Under the pieces are notes generated by a model. That model saw nothing but the letters and a program-made list of their open reading frames with translations. It made no database searches and had not been told where the DNA came from. This document shows, one piece after another, positions 40,621 to 52,103 of a stretch of DNA of 64,000 nucleotides. The stretch is from assembly GCF_958298935.1 (NCBI RefSeq), contig NC_084938.1, positions 22,115,501 through 22,179,500 of the forward strand. The letters run 5' to 3'. The stretch is from Phragmites australis. Lineage: Eukaryota > Streptophyta > Magnoliopsida > Poales > Poaceae. The translations under genes were made by a program, and so were the position numbers. Each line of letters begins with the position of its first letter. The stretch's first letter is position 1.

Positions 40621-42149
40621 TATGGTACCCAACAAGTTACAACATGAAATTGTAAAACAAAACAGCTTAAAACATAGGAGTAATATGATCAACAAGTACA
40701 CTTGTCTTTCACCCAAAGGCTATTCAGTATTGTTGAAACCTTGGTATTGAAGTCCCTTGAATAGATCCGAAGCGTTATCAACTAATAAGAATTATATCGA
40801 CAAACAAAAGTAACATCGAATAAACACCAGATAAACCCCAAATTAAAAAAAAAGGAATAGAACGATGGACTAGAATTTTGGTTGAGCTAGGCAAGGAGAA
40901 TGGAATTGACTGGACTTCTTACGAGGAAAGATAAAGCGATAGGATCTAGGGTTTCACATGAAATGATAGAAAAGATTGACTGAAGCACTAACATGTGTGA
41001 CCTACAAATTTAATATATTATTTTAATATCACAAACTCATGTTTGTGGTACAATGACATGTAGATTTAGCCAGGACTTATATGTCATTGTGTCGACCATA
41101 AATTTACTAATCAAAATAATATCTTCATATTGTAGGGGTCTAGATGTTAACAAGGGATAACTACTATGGAGATGTGAGGATTGCTATCTAAAACAGGCAT
41201 GTTTGGATAGATCATGTTTTTAGAAAAAATTGAACACAAAAATCGCCCAAATTGGATCTAAAACGAAGAAGATATGAGAGATTGAAGTTTAAGGGACTTA
41301 ATTGCAAAAGATGTATTTACTGGAATTACATTTGTATTGGAAATTGAGAATTATGATGTCAGCATAAGGATTTATGACATCATTAGAGAAGGAAATAGAA
41401 GAAAAAGAAAAGACTTGCTGACTGGACACGATGACCGGGTAGATTGGCTGATGTGGCTTGACATGTGGTAGCCACGTAGTGGTGCTAACATGGTGACTAA
41501 TGTGGCAAGGTGACAGGGTGGACACATCAGAAAATACACTGACGTGGTGACTGATGTGGTAGGATGACATGGCTTAGATGCTGACTGGGTTCAAGTTGGA
41601 CACATGACGGCCTCTGATTGGTTGATGAAGGGGTAAGGATCATTTTAATCTAGGCTGTTGCCTTTAGATCTAACGGTCAGGGTGGATGAGGAGGCAATCG
41701 ACGCTAGCGGCAGAGAAGAGACGGTGGAGCCAGGCTCGGGCACGGCAGCGATGTCTTTGGAGGATGGCTGGAACCTCATCACTGGCTTCGGGGCGTCAAC
41801 TGTGAGCGTGGAGGAGCAAGAGGAGAGCGAGGAAGATCCGTTTGGTGGCTTACTCAGGTGGCTCAGCACGGGAAGGAGGTCGGCAACGGAGGAAGTGACG
41901 GAGGCGTATGGGAGCACATCAGGGAGGTGGTTTTGGTGGCTGGGAGGCGAGGGCAATGACGGGAGAAGCTTGAATGGGCGACGACGAAGCTTGTGGGTGT
42001 CTCAGACGGGGCAATGCGGCTCGGAGATGGTGTATCGGTGAGCTAGGCCGAGGCGCTCCAATGGCGACCTCGGAATGTATAAGAAGAGGAAGAGGTCGGA
42101 TACAGTGGACGTGGATGCATTGACACAGGACATCACCTGAAAAGTTTAT
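40621..42149. other. Unassigned stretch between two element relics
   Basis: 40621-41280 is AT-rich without a gene. 41400-41560 has degenerate repeats of TGATGTGG / GACATGG. 41658-42041 is open on the plus strand for 127 codons and is acidic at first (MPLDLTVRVDEEAIDASG) but I do not recognise it. The left end of the CACTA-type element that owns the downstream gene should be in here, but I could not find a clear CACTA terminus. Confidence 0.35.
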
Positions 42150-43739
42150 GCAAATATCATGCAAATGCTTGCAGCAATGAGAATAGAGATTTACATCCCA
42201 GAGGAAGCTAGCCCAGGAAATGCACAGAAAAGTAGCTGCACCTCCAAGGAGGTTGATCAACCAATAGCCGTCGTGACTGAGCCAGATACGATTGGCCTAC
42301 TGGAAGGACCCATGCCCTGCAGCCTTGTAATCAGGACTGGTGGGTATCATATCGAGGTTGCAATGGGCCAAGTGCTTCTAAATGTCCATATCTTACAATC
42401 TCGATACGTGCTGGCGATGTCATGGTTATGGTGGACATAGTACATAGCAATGCCACCCATCACGTGTTGGAGCTCCGTCCTAATGATGAAGTCACAACTC
42501 TGGGTGAAGCTCTTTGCCAAAGGATCCAGTGGAAGAGGGGCGGCATCGTGGTCTCCAGTGCATCTCAGTCTGGAAGAGGGGCGAAGAAGTCCATGGATAT
42601 TGGAGCAACGTGGACTAGAGCCCACATGGGAAGCCCTTGATGACGATAGATGACCTAACAAGGGTGGGACAAGCATGTGTCGACCTGCATAATTACTGCA
42701 TACAGACTTCTAGAGACACCAAGGCTCAATTCATAGTCGTACAGTACAAACTATGTCACTTCTTAACTAAAGACGACTACTTCCTTGTGGGTTTCAATGA
42801 CTTATATGACCTTCTCAACCATAATACCACGGATATTTAGTTATTACGTACCTTCACATTGTAAGTCCCTTGAAACTGGACATTCATTAATTAATACCAC
42901 TAAGTCTTGAATCTAACTATATTCTTATCTGTAGACACTTGATCAAAGAAACAAAGAAGAAGAAGTAGCCCATCAGATTTCTTGACCCTGAGGCCATTTC
43001 AGTCTCGATCATCGAAGCACATGGTGACTATTTGTTGGGCTCTCACAACACCGGTGGCTATTGGATCTTACTAGTCATTTGCCTCAAGTAGAACTTGGTG
43101 TGGTCGATCCATCAAGACCAGTACGACCAAAAGGCAAACCTGGAGAGCATGATTACAACGCTGTAAAAGGACTCCTCGACGCGTAAGTTCTGTCTGACTT
43201 AGTTTATATATTTAACTTTTCTAACATTCAAATGTTCCCTAATTGATCCTTCTTTATGCAGGACTTTTCATAAGTTCCTTCGAGCTAATCCTGACTACAA
43301 CGCAAAAGACAGACGCGGACTGACACACAAGACCGAGTTCGCGGTAAATGTTACCAAACAAATTACCAAATTCTCTATATTGCTTTTTTTTTCTTTTGAT
43401 CTAACAGTAAATTTTCTTTTCCGCAATGCTAACAACAACCACCGGGCAACACATATGGATTCTATGTTGCGTACTACATTCTCCTATTAACGATCTGAGC
43501 AAAGGATGTCAAATCACAAGATGTAAGTTCAATACAAGATTTTTCATAATTAATTTCAGTAATTAGTTTAATTTTATGATAACATGACATTGGTTACATA
43601 TCAAATTATGTAGGATTATTAGGCTTGTTTTTTTGACGATGCTGCACTCTTGGGAATTCAACAACGGATCGCCGAGTTCATGATGTTTGAAGTCATCAAC
43701 CCACGTGGCAAGTTGCACTATAGAAACCCTATGTTGTGA
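42150..43739 (+). pseudogene. CACTA-type ORF with Ulp1-like protease domain, decayed
   Basis: The first part (42150-42640) reads GGYHIEVAMGQVLLNVHIL then, one frame over, VMVMVDIVHSNATHHVLEL and EVTTLGEALCQRIQWKR, a known middle region of these element proteins. MTIDDLTRVGQACVDLHNYC follows (42637). The C-terminal part is a Ulp1/SENP-like cysteine protease: HGDYLLGSHNTGGYWILLVIC (43018-43081), HKFLRANPDY and HKTEFA (43268-43342), PPGNTYGFYVAYYIL (43439-43487) and FFDDAALLGIQQRIAEF. The catalytic His expected in GGHW is Tyr and the catalytic Cys expected in QCG is Tyr, so the protease is dead; stops and a frameshift agree. Family members have introns, and GTAAAT after FA at 43342 fits a donor. 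Confidence 0.75.
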
Positions 43740-43974
43740 GGTCTTATGTAATATGAATTGATTAGAACTTTGTAACCACTGCGATTCTGTGATGAATTGA
43801 TTAGAACTTTATAACCTTTGCGATTATGTGATGAAGTGAGTTGTTATATAAGTGTGTTTGTTGATATGAATTTGGATTCACTGCTGTTGTTTGCAGGGAG
43901 AAGATAGTTGCCAACTCCTGGCTATGCGCTAGGATGCAGTCAGGAAACATGACAAACCTGTAGGGTAACCTACA

Positions 43975-44338
43975 CATAAGTAACTGATAAAAAATATTAC
44001 CGTTACTTATGTATTCACATAAGTGATGGGTAACCGTGTGACCCGTAACTTATGTATTCACATAAGTGACAGGTAACCTCTTCAACTATCACTTATGTGT
44101 TCACATAAGTGACGGGTCACAAGGTTACCTGTCACTTATGTCTTTCTCCTAGTACACAGTTGACACACGTCAATGATAAGTTACAGTTATGACACGTCAC
44201 CTATGATCTTATAGTCACAGGTCGTAACCCGTAACTAATGATAATTCATGAGTGATGCGTTTTGGGTAATAGGTGCGGGACCCGTCACCCATGAAGTTTA
44301 CCACCCGTCACCGATGTTCTTTATTCACGTAATGTAAC
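43975..44338 (+). repeat. Subterminal repeats and right end of a CACTA-type element
   Basis: Alternating ACTTATGTATTCACATAAGT and GTGACGGGTCA-type repeats run to TTTATTCACGTAATG at 44338, which inverted is CATTACGTGAATA, a one-base variant of the CACTACGTGAAAA terminus seen at 55239. It directly follows the Ulp1-type gene, which it probably belongs to. Confidence 0.65.
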
Positions 44339-44439
44339 TTTTTTTGTCAATTTCAGACCTCAAGTTTTCTTTGAAGTAAAAAAAATACCCCTATGGTCTG
44401 ACATGATTTTTGCATGTTTTCTAGGTTTATAGTTTCTTG

Positions 44440-46105
44440 GGACCATTTAGTCTAATATATAATTATATATATGCATGCACTTCTTACTCGTACACTTGGT
44501 TGGATTCATTCTCTTCAAGCATGCAAAAAATGTGTGATATTTTTTATTAAAAGGTACAGGAGACATTTGAAGCCATGCTAGAAACATTGGGGGTATTTGG
44601 CAACAAAGAAAACTTGCGGATGTGAGAATGACAAAAGAATAGTTGTAAAGGGGTCTATGACAAACCAACAAAATTGCATGTGGGTTTTTTTTTGGCAATT
44701 TTCCCTAGGAAAAATAGACAAGAAAGGTAGTGCAAGGCATATGGTGTTAGAGGCTATAGCTAGATGTTGATGTGCTAGAGACAACCTTAATAGTAGAGAC
44801 TATCTATTGGAAAGACCATCTTCTGCACTATCTCTAGATGATGTTGATGTTTTAGCCACAACCTTAATCAATAACCCATCATAGATGCCCTCAAATATGT
44901 AACTGAGCGAGTGAGCGTCGTAGTTAGTAAAGAGCACGTGTTTCTTACCAAGTTCCTTCCGAGGCTTTTCCGAGCAGTTCTTCTCAGGTTTTTTTTTCTA
45001 CAAGGGATGACAATTCCTCAAGGAACCTAGAAAAGGCAGCATGGGTGATCGGGACGAGACACGCCTACCCACGATCGAGTCAACGGTTTCATGGTTTTCT
45101 ATTCGATTGGTAGATGTGCAATTGTATGCATAACTTCATTTTCCCCCCTAGTTCAAGTTGGAATAACTAACATTTTTCCAGGTGTTAAGATAGCTTAAAT
45201 ATAAAGGTATTTTTATTTCACCAGGCATCTTATTCTTGTGACAAGTTGTAGAATGAAAGCAATGTGAAAAGATGGGAGTACTTATTTATTATCTGCCAAA
45301 CATACCAATTGTCCATGTAAATTTAGCCACATCCGATGTGGTAGCTATCATGTAGAAAATACGTAGTCATCGGATATTCCACATGATATCATGCAATATT
45401 CATTCTATGACAAGTACTTCAAATTTTATTGTCCCACGAGCTATAGGTGGTATTATAAATAAAAAATAGGCACATAAATTTGCATAAAGGAGATTCGAAT
45501 CTTGATAGTTTAGATGTGTATCTATACCTTCAACCAATTAAACTAGCCTTAATTCCTCACCTAGCCTTTACTAGCCGGTCTTTGGTAGGAAACATGCGGA
45601 GTTTTTCTAGGGGAGACCCGTATGAGAGTGCTCGACGTTATCTAGTTTATGATAGATTTGTCACGAAAAGGAGGTAGGGGATGAATATGTAGGAAAAGAT
45701 CAAAAGGACTCTAGCCACGAAAAAATGATAGATTTGTCCGCTTCTTTGACTCTTGCACAAATTAGGTGTAGATTGTTGTCATGAGCTCAGATATTCTTGC
45801 ATATATAAAATCTGTCTGCAATGTGGTATTTGTAACAACTAAAGCTTAATCTGGGTCCCACCATATGGCCTGGTTGGGCTATATACATTGGAGATGCCCT
45901 AATTACTATTTCACGGTAGGACAAAATATAAGAAATATTCTGTTGCGAAGTGCACAGTCTTCAGTGGTGCCCAACCGATGACATGTCATTAGAAAAAAAA
46001 ATAGAGAACGTACCGGTGATACGGTCATCCTTATCGGGTTACCTGTACCCTTGCATATGGGTGATTATTATACAAGCCGTAATTAATTGTTTAGTGCGGT
46101 ATATA
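44440..46105 (-). promoter_or_regulatory. GLP upstream-only remnant (relic 2)
   Basis: This is the second full copy of the GLP upstream region: 44715-45850 matches 14930-15852 and 45850-46105 matches 28470-28712, in the same order. No GLP coding sequence lies next to it; the position where one is expected (left of 44440) is occupied by the CACTA-type element. A stretch at 45450-45545 is extra relative to the other copies and breaks the match at CTAGCC-GGTCTTTGGTAGG. Confidence 0.75.
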
Positions 46106-46107
46106 TA

Positions 46108-46369
46108 CTACATTCGTTTTTAAATGCATATCATCTTATAGAATAAGTGCACTTAAACTTTAAAATTTTGACCACTAATAAACATAAAATTATTAGAATT
46201 TAACATATAAAAATAATCAATACTAATACATTTGTCATGAAGAAACACTTTCACCTCATCAAGTTTTATCAACTTTTACTTAGAAATAGTTGTAAATTAC
46301 ATTAATATTCAAACATGTTTGTTAAAGATTGTGTTAATATCTTAAATGAAAAGTAAAAAATGGACGCAG
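46108..46369. mobile_element. Stowaway-like MITE
   Basis: The ends CTACATTCGTTTTTAAATG and, inverted, CTGCGTCCATTTTTTAC are flanked by TA (46106-46107, 46370-46371). 262 bp, AT-rich. The other GLP flank (28910-28965) runs through without it. Confidence 0.65.
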
Positions 46370-46405
46370 TAGTTCAACAACAGGAAAATGTTATCTTGAT
46401 ACGAC

Positions 46406-47592
46406 CACTACTTAAAAAACTATTTTTCGAGATATCTAGGGTAACTTTCTACAGGCGATTTATTTTAAAAACCGTCTGAACAGTTGGCGAGGGCCTCCTG
46501 CAGTTACAGACCGCTTGTGGAAATATATTTTCACAGGTGGTTCTTTATGTGAACTGCTTATGATAATAGATTATTTATTATCATAGGCGGTTCATATAAG
46601 GAACTGCATGTAAAAATAGTCATTTTCACAGACAGTTACTTACGTGAACCGCATATAGAAATGACCATTTATTAAAAAATTCATAACTTTTTTATATGAA
46701 GTCGGATGAGGAAAAACTCAATATGAAAATTGTAGCTCTCGATGAGATCTACAACTTTGTAGTTGAATTTTTTTTTATTTGAAGTCATTTAGATCTCTAA
46801 ATAATCGTTTAAAGTTTCAAATAATTATTTGGGTACTAAATGACTTCTGAAAAACTTTTCAACTACAAAATTGTAGATCTTGTCGACGGCTACAATTTTC
46901 ATATAAAGCTTATCCTCATTTGACTTTATATATAAAAGTTAAGAATTTTTAAAGATAAGCTGTTACCCATTTCCACATACGGTTTGTGAACCACCTGTAG
47001 AAATGGGTGACAGCTTATTTTTAAAAATTCATAATTTTTTCACATAAAGTTGGATGAGGACAAACTTTATATAAAAATTGTAGCCGTCGACAAGATCTAC
47101 AACTTTGTAGTTGAAAAGTTTTTCATTTGAAGTCATTTAGATGCACAAATAATCATTTAAAGTTTCAGATTGCAGATATTAAAAGAATTACATATGCTCA
47201 TATGTTCAGTAGTCGTTCTTTGGTGTGATGGTAGAGAGGGTTCGCGCGACCCAACAGGTTTCGAGTTCGAGTGCAAAAAACTGCGTAGCGCGCGTATTTC
47301 GCGCGAAAAACGCATGACTTGTGACGTTGCGACCCGTGGGGTTCCTGGTTGGTAAAAAAAAAATTCGAGTAAAAAAATATCGATTCGGGAATCGATTATC
47401 GCAGGCGGTCCGCTTAAGGAACCGCCTGTGGAAACTTAAGTGAACCGTCTATGGTAATAGATTTTCACAGGTGGTCACTTTTACGCCTGTGAAAATCATT
47501 CATTTCTACAAGCCTTCGATCGTAGACGGGTGCGCTAAACGACTGTGAAAACGAGTTACCACCCGCATCTAAATATAATTTTTTTAGTAGTG
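46406..47592. mobile_element. Small CACTA element, complete
   Basis: It runs from CACTACTTAAAAAA to TTTTTTTAGTAGTG, inverted CACTACTAAAAAAA, with 3-base flanks GAC and GAT (near-identical). Subterminal repeats of the form CAGGCGGTTC-TATAAGGAACTGC fill both ends. The middle has three copies of an arm of about 120-170 bp: 46677-46800 direct, 46845-46960 inverted and 46990-47165 direct. It codes for nothing. 1187 bp. Confidence 0.8.
47221..47275 (+). other. tRNA-like segment inside the small CACTA element
   Basis: TGGTGTGATGGTAGAGAGG resembles a pol III A box and AGTTCGAGTGC a B box (8 of 11). A CG-rich stretch (CGCGCGTATTTCGCGCG) follows. No full cloverleaf. Compare 28060-28115. Confidence 0.35.
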
Positions 47593-47696
47593 GATCACAT
47601 CACTGACAGAGCAACCCTAACTACTTAGTGTTATTTAAACTTACCAGATTTCCTTGCAAATGCTCGTTCAACCATCTCCGAAAGCTAGGGTCCAAC

Positions 47697-48247
47697 TAGG
47701 ATAGCAACGGGCACAATGGCCACTGGTAGGAGCTATATAAATTCATGTCCGCAAGCTAATTTCTAAACTTATGTCCGCACCCATTACATACTGTAGATAA
47801 GAAACACCATTCATGCCTATTGCTCGCGGACACGCCTGTATGCTCATCAGCATATAAATTTGCAGTGGACATAGTAGGACAACATGAAACGTATAATATG
47901 AAGTTAACCAATTAAAAATACATGACACATATAACTGATATGTATCTCAAATAATTAATAAGCATCTCATATATAGTTCACACATATAATACTATCTCAC
48001 ATAGTTTACACATATATAGATATACGATTTAACCTGCTAGTTTATATATCTAGTGAGTTGGGCCACATATCAAGTAATTGGAGCAGTGCACGGGTAGGGT
48101 TTTTCATGCCTGTGTATATGCCTATTAGGTTTAATTTAGAATCAAACCCACGTCTAAATCTATAGGCAAATAATATGATCTGAACCCAAATCCATTAGAG
48201 TTTTTACCGGTACGCAGGTAATCAATCTATACCCATTGTCATCCTAA
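47697..48247. mobile_element. hAT-type element with perfect 8-bp duplication
   Basis: GGTCCAAC flanks it at 47689-47696 and 48248-48255. The ends TAGGATAGCAACGGGCACAATGG and, inverted, TTAGGATGACAATGGG are alike. The empty site is the single GCTCCAACCATTC at 31770-31782. 551 bp, non-coding. Confidence 0.88.
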
Positions 48248-48255
48248 GGTCCAAC

Positions 48256-48868
48256 CCATGCATTATTCAAAGCAAGCATTCTCAGTGTAACGTGTTGCTT
48301 TTTAAAAGCGCAGGAAATGGCAAAGCATGGGGATAAATTCTGAGCACCAACGTATGCATTTGGAGTCCAAAAAGCATGGGTAAACTGTGCAGATTTTCAG
48401 CATTTGGCAATGAGAAAGTTCAGGTGGGCAAACCCCACCTTTGATTCGTCAAAAAAATATTTTTACTCCATTATTGGCTGTTTAATTTACATAGTTCGTG
48501 AAATTTCGATTCGGTCTACATTGTAAAAACTGAATTCTTTCTTTAATGTCCTCTGGCAAGCTTTCGCCAATAATGCCAATTGAGAAGGAAAAGTCAGTTG
48601 CTAAAATGGAGCAAGAAGAGACCAAGTCAGGAAATGGGAGCAGTTGCAGCAGCAGCATCGCGTTACAATATGGGAAACTATTTTCTGGTGTACTCTCCAG
48701 TTGGCTGCAATTTTTTTTCCTGTCGCGAGTACTGAACAGAGCCTCCAGTAGTATAGTTCCCAGTGGACAAGGAAGAGTCCAACTGCGCTAAGCTGGAACA
48801 ACAAAGACATTTTCATATATTATTGAATCATTCTAAAAAATTATAATGACGTCACAATTTGAGAAGTG
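48256..48868 (-). other. GLP 3' flank and 3' untranslated region (relic 3)
   Basis: It matches 31783-32248 and then 33430-33536: GGCAAGCTTTCGCC-like, TCAGTTGCTAAAA, GTACTCTCCAGTTGG, GGAAGAGTC, CTGGAACAAC-AAGACATTTTC and ATTGAATCATT. The match ends at TTGAGAAGTGCCA. Confidence 0.75.
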
Positions 48869-49025
48869 CCACGGTGATGTACATGTGTTTGAATATGCAA
48901 TGTGTGATTCTTGATGCAGTAGTGTTTATATAGAAGGGTGTGTCATAGAGGTGCCGCCAATTGATGACTATTCAAATCCGAATCAGAGCTGTCCAATTCA
49001 TATATATCAAGTAAGTTTGATCCAG
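48869..49025 (-). pseudogene. GLP core promoter and 5' leader with the coding region deleted (relic 3)
   Basis: It matches 34272-34410 of the intact GLP: TGTACATGTGTTTGAAT, GTGATTC, GTTTATA (TATA at 48925-48932), GGGTGTGT and AATCAGAGCTGTCCAA. It is joined directly to 3' untranslated sequence at about 48869-48872, with the bases CCA shared by both sides. The whole reading frame of about 660 bp is missing. Confidence 0.8.
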
Positions 49026-49512
49026 TCCACAACCAATTAATCCAACGTGAAATTGACTAACTGACGAGCTTGCCGTTGCGTTAATTGCAAGTCACGCAAC
49101 CCTAGCCGCCTGTCCAGGAACACGGAATCACCATTGAAAACTGTTTTGGATAGTGGAGGGGTTGACATTAAAAAGACAAAAGGCTTGGTCGGATAAGGAT
49201 GGATAATTAGGAATAAAATCAATAATATCATAATAGTAGGGGCTCGATCACATAAATTGTAATCTCTATTAATATAAAGCATCACTTTTATTGTGCGTCT
49301 CCTTCGATCCTATGTTTCGTCGCGCCAGCGTCGCTACCTCCCACCGCTCGTCGGCCCAAAAATTCAAAACCAGCCCGTCGACCCAAAAATTATCCTAAGC
49401 CGCCATGCCACCAAATCCCTCAGCAACGAAGCAGGGCGATTGCAGGCATGTGGACGCGGTAGGGAAGCAGTGCGGCGGTGGTGGGGCATGCCGTGGTGGG
49501 GTTCTGGCCAAC
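49026..49512. other. Unassigned stretch
   Basis: No gene or repeat recognised. 49310-49500 is CG-rich and gives a short open frame without known content. Confidence 0.4.
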
Positions 49513-52103
49513 TGCAGGGATCGGTGACATTCTAAGAGGATGATAAATTATGACACATAAAACTAATCGGCTCCAAAAACTTCACAAGATAAACTTATAT
49601 TAATTTCTATCTAAATATTATCTAAGTTCATCTAGTATGCCTACTCTACCGCTCAAAAAAGATTTACAATATATAGTCAAGCCTAGCAAACTACTATAAA
49701 GGTAAACATGCAATGACAGATTGTAAGAAGTAAATGAGGAGACGTAAATATAGTAGACAGAGCAAACTCAACATAAGAGATTTTTATCTCGTGGTATCGA
49801 TAGCATAAACACCACCTCTAGTCCACATTAGAGTAGCCACCTAGGCTATAACTCTAGGATGGCACCCGGTCATGGTCCTTGAGTCATCAAGGTCTCATGT
49901 AGATTGAGCCACCAAGTCACCAAGGCAGGACCTCACCATAAGCCTCTATTTCAGTTACTTGCTACCATCTTCACTTCATAGCTTGAGCAACTAAGACAAG
50001 AATCTCTGCATCCTCGTACAAGAGTCTTATCATCACTCCACACCAAGTCAGAGGGTCAACAAGAATGAGCCACCAAGGCTCACGGTACCGATGAATCACC
50101 AAGACTCTAAGGTGCCAACGTACAATTTGGTACAATATAGAATCACTCTTTGATCCCCTCTCCAGGCAGCAACACCTAGCAACAACTCTCTCTATGCTTA
50201 TTAGCACTAATCACTTTCTAATCTTGTGCTTAATTGCTCTGAATGATCACTTTTAGCACTTTAGTGTCTTGGATATCTTCTCAAGTGTCTATGAACTTCC
50301 CTAGACTCCAGCATACTCAAACGGCCAAGTGGGGGGTATTTATAGCATCAAACCCACGAACTAGTCGTTACTCTAACAGCTCAAACAAACTATGTATGCT
50401 GGATGATTCAGCATTAATAGCTATACAAACACTGAACCATCTGGTGTGTACAGCAGTAGAAACTAACTATTGAAACTAGTCGTTGGACTCACACTCAAAC
50501 TCATTGTGAACACCGGATATTCCGGTGTAACCTTGAACTCCATCACCGGACTATCTGATATATAGACTTAAGCCGATCGAGCCACATCTCATTGTGCATT
50601 TGTCCGATGTGCATAATCTTCTGATCATCAGACTATCCGGTGTGTACAACTCCTCTCTTCACTAAAAATCGTCTGGAAAATGTTCTGGTGAAGCCTCCAA
50701 TATACACTCATCTTCATTGGCGAACCATCTGGTGTATAGAACTCCTCTGCTATGAAAATATACCTCCTGGAAAATGCTATGTTGTGTACATCGCCTCAAC
50801 ACTAAACTATCTAGTGTGTTCTTCAACTTTTTCTTCTGTGTCAAAATACTTTGGCATGTATACTTGTCTGAAAAGTGGACCATCCTGTGTGTTATCTTCT
50901 CTGAGCACTGGACCATTCAGTGTGTGCAATTTTCTCTAAACTCATCTAATTTAAACTTTCTTGAGTTCAATTTCGATGGCTTCTTCATGTATAGTATCCA
51001 TCAGACCTACTAAAGTATGTACTTGATAAACATATTAGTCCCATCAACTATGTTATCATTAATCACCAAAATCACATATATGTCCTAAAAGAGTCATGTT
51101 CGCTACTAAAGTATGTACTTGATAAACATGTTAGTCCCATCAACTATGTTGTCATTAATCACCAAAATCACATATATGTCCTAAAAGGGTCACGTTCGCT
51201 AGAATCTCTCTTTTTGGTGATCGATGATAACACAACATTCATGTATTTCAATTAGGTTAGTCCAAATATCATGAGCATTGGTAGAAGAATATACTCGATT
51301 AAATACATCAATACTTAGTGATAATAAAATAATATTCTTTGCTAAAGAATCAAATTGTCTCTTATTGTTTGTGAGACGTTTCATCCCACCCTTGGTGACT
51401 GTTTAAACATCTGAACATTTAGTTTGCAAATAACAAGTTATTAGAATTTTCTAACAGAAGAAATGAGTGTCGTCAAAACGTGAAGCACTACCAATATAAA
51501 TCCCTACCCCGGATGTCACAACTCACTAGGCGGTGAAGCCTAACCGATCAAAATAAGAACACGGCTCAAATGCTACTTGAATTGGTGTATCCTTGTGAAA
51601 GGTGTGACCTCTGACTCTGATACCAACTGTATGGATCAGGGACGTCCTAAAAGGAGAGTGTGAATTATGACACATAAAGTTAATTGGCTCTAAAAATTTC
51701 ACAAGATAAATCTATTTCAATTTCTATCTAAATGTACTATAGGATCATCTGGTGTGTCTACTCTACCGCTTGAAAAGGTTTACAACATATAGCTAATTTT
51801 AACAAAGTACTCTATGAAGATAAACATGTAAGGATAGATTGCAAGAAGTAAATACAGAAATGTAAAGATAGTAAAGAAAGCAAACTCAGCACAAGTAATT
51901 TTTATCCTATAGTATCAATGACATAAACGTCACTCCTAATCTACGTTGGAGCAGCCATCTAGAATATAGCTCACGAATGGCACCCGATCACGACTCTTGA
52001 TCCATCTAGACCTCACGTAAGTTGAGCCACCAAGCCACCAAAGCAAAGCCTCACCATAAGTCTCTATTCTGGTCACTCGCTATCGTCTTCACTTTGGAGT
52101 TCT
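49513..52103 (-). mobile_element. Deleted copia element related to the one at 15977, minus strand
   Basis: Read on the minus strand: a 5' LTR truncated at its start (52103 to 51632), the primer site TGGTATCAGAG (complement of 51615-51625), a short internal part with gag text FDSLAKNIILLSLSIDVFNRVYSS and HDIWTNLIEIHE (51384-51199), then a 3' LTR from 51201 to 49513. The internal part is only about 430 bp, so most of gag is deleted. The 3' LTR has a 96-bp tandem duplication (51007-51102 and 51103-51198). Confidence 0.8.

Noticed and set aside
41658..42041. A 127-codon frame
   Set aside because: Unrecognised, not linked in frame to the Ulp1-type gene; recorded only as part of an unassigned stretch.
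47221..47275. A real tRNA gene
   Set aside because: A and B box-like motifs are present, but the acceptor and anticodon stems do not pair.
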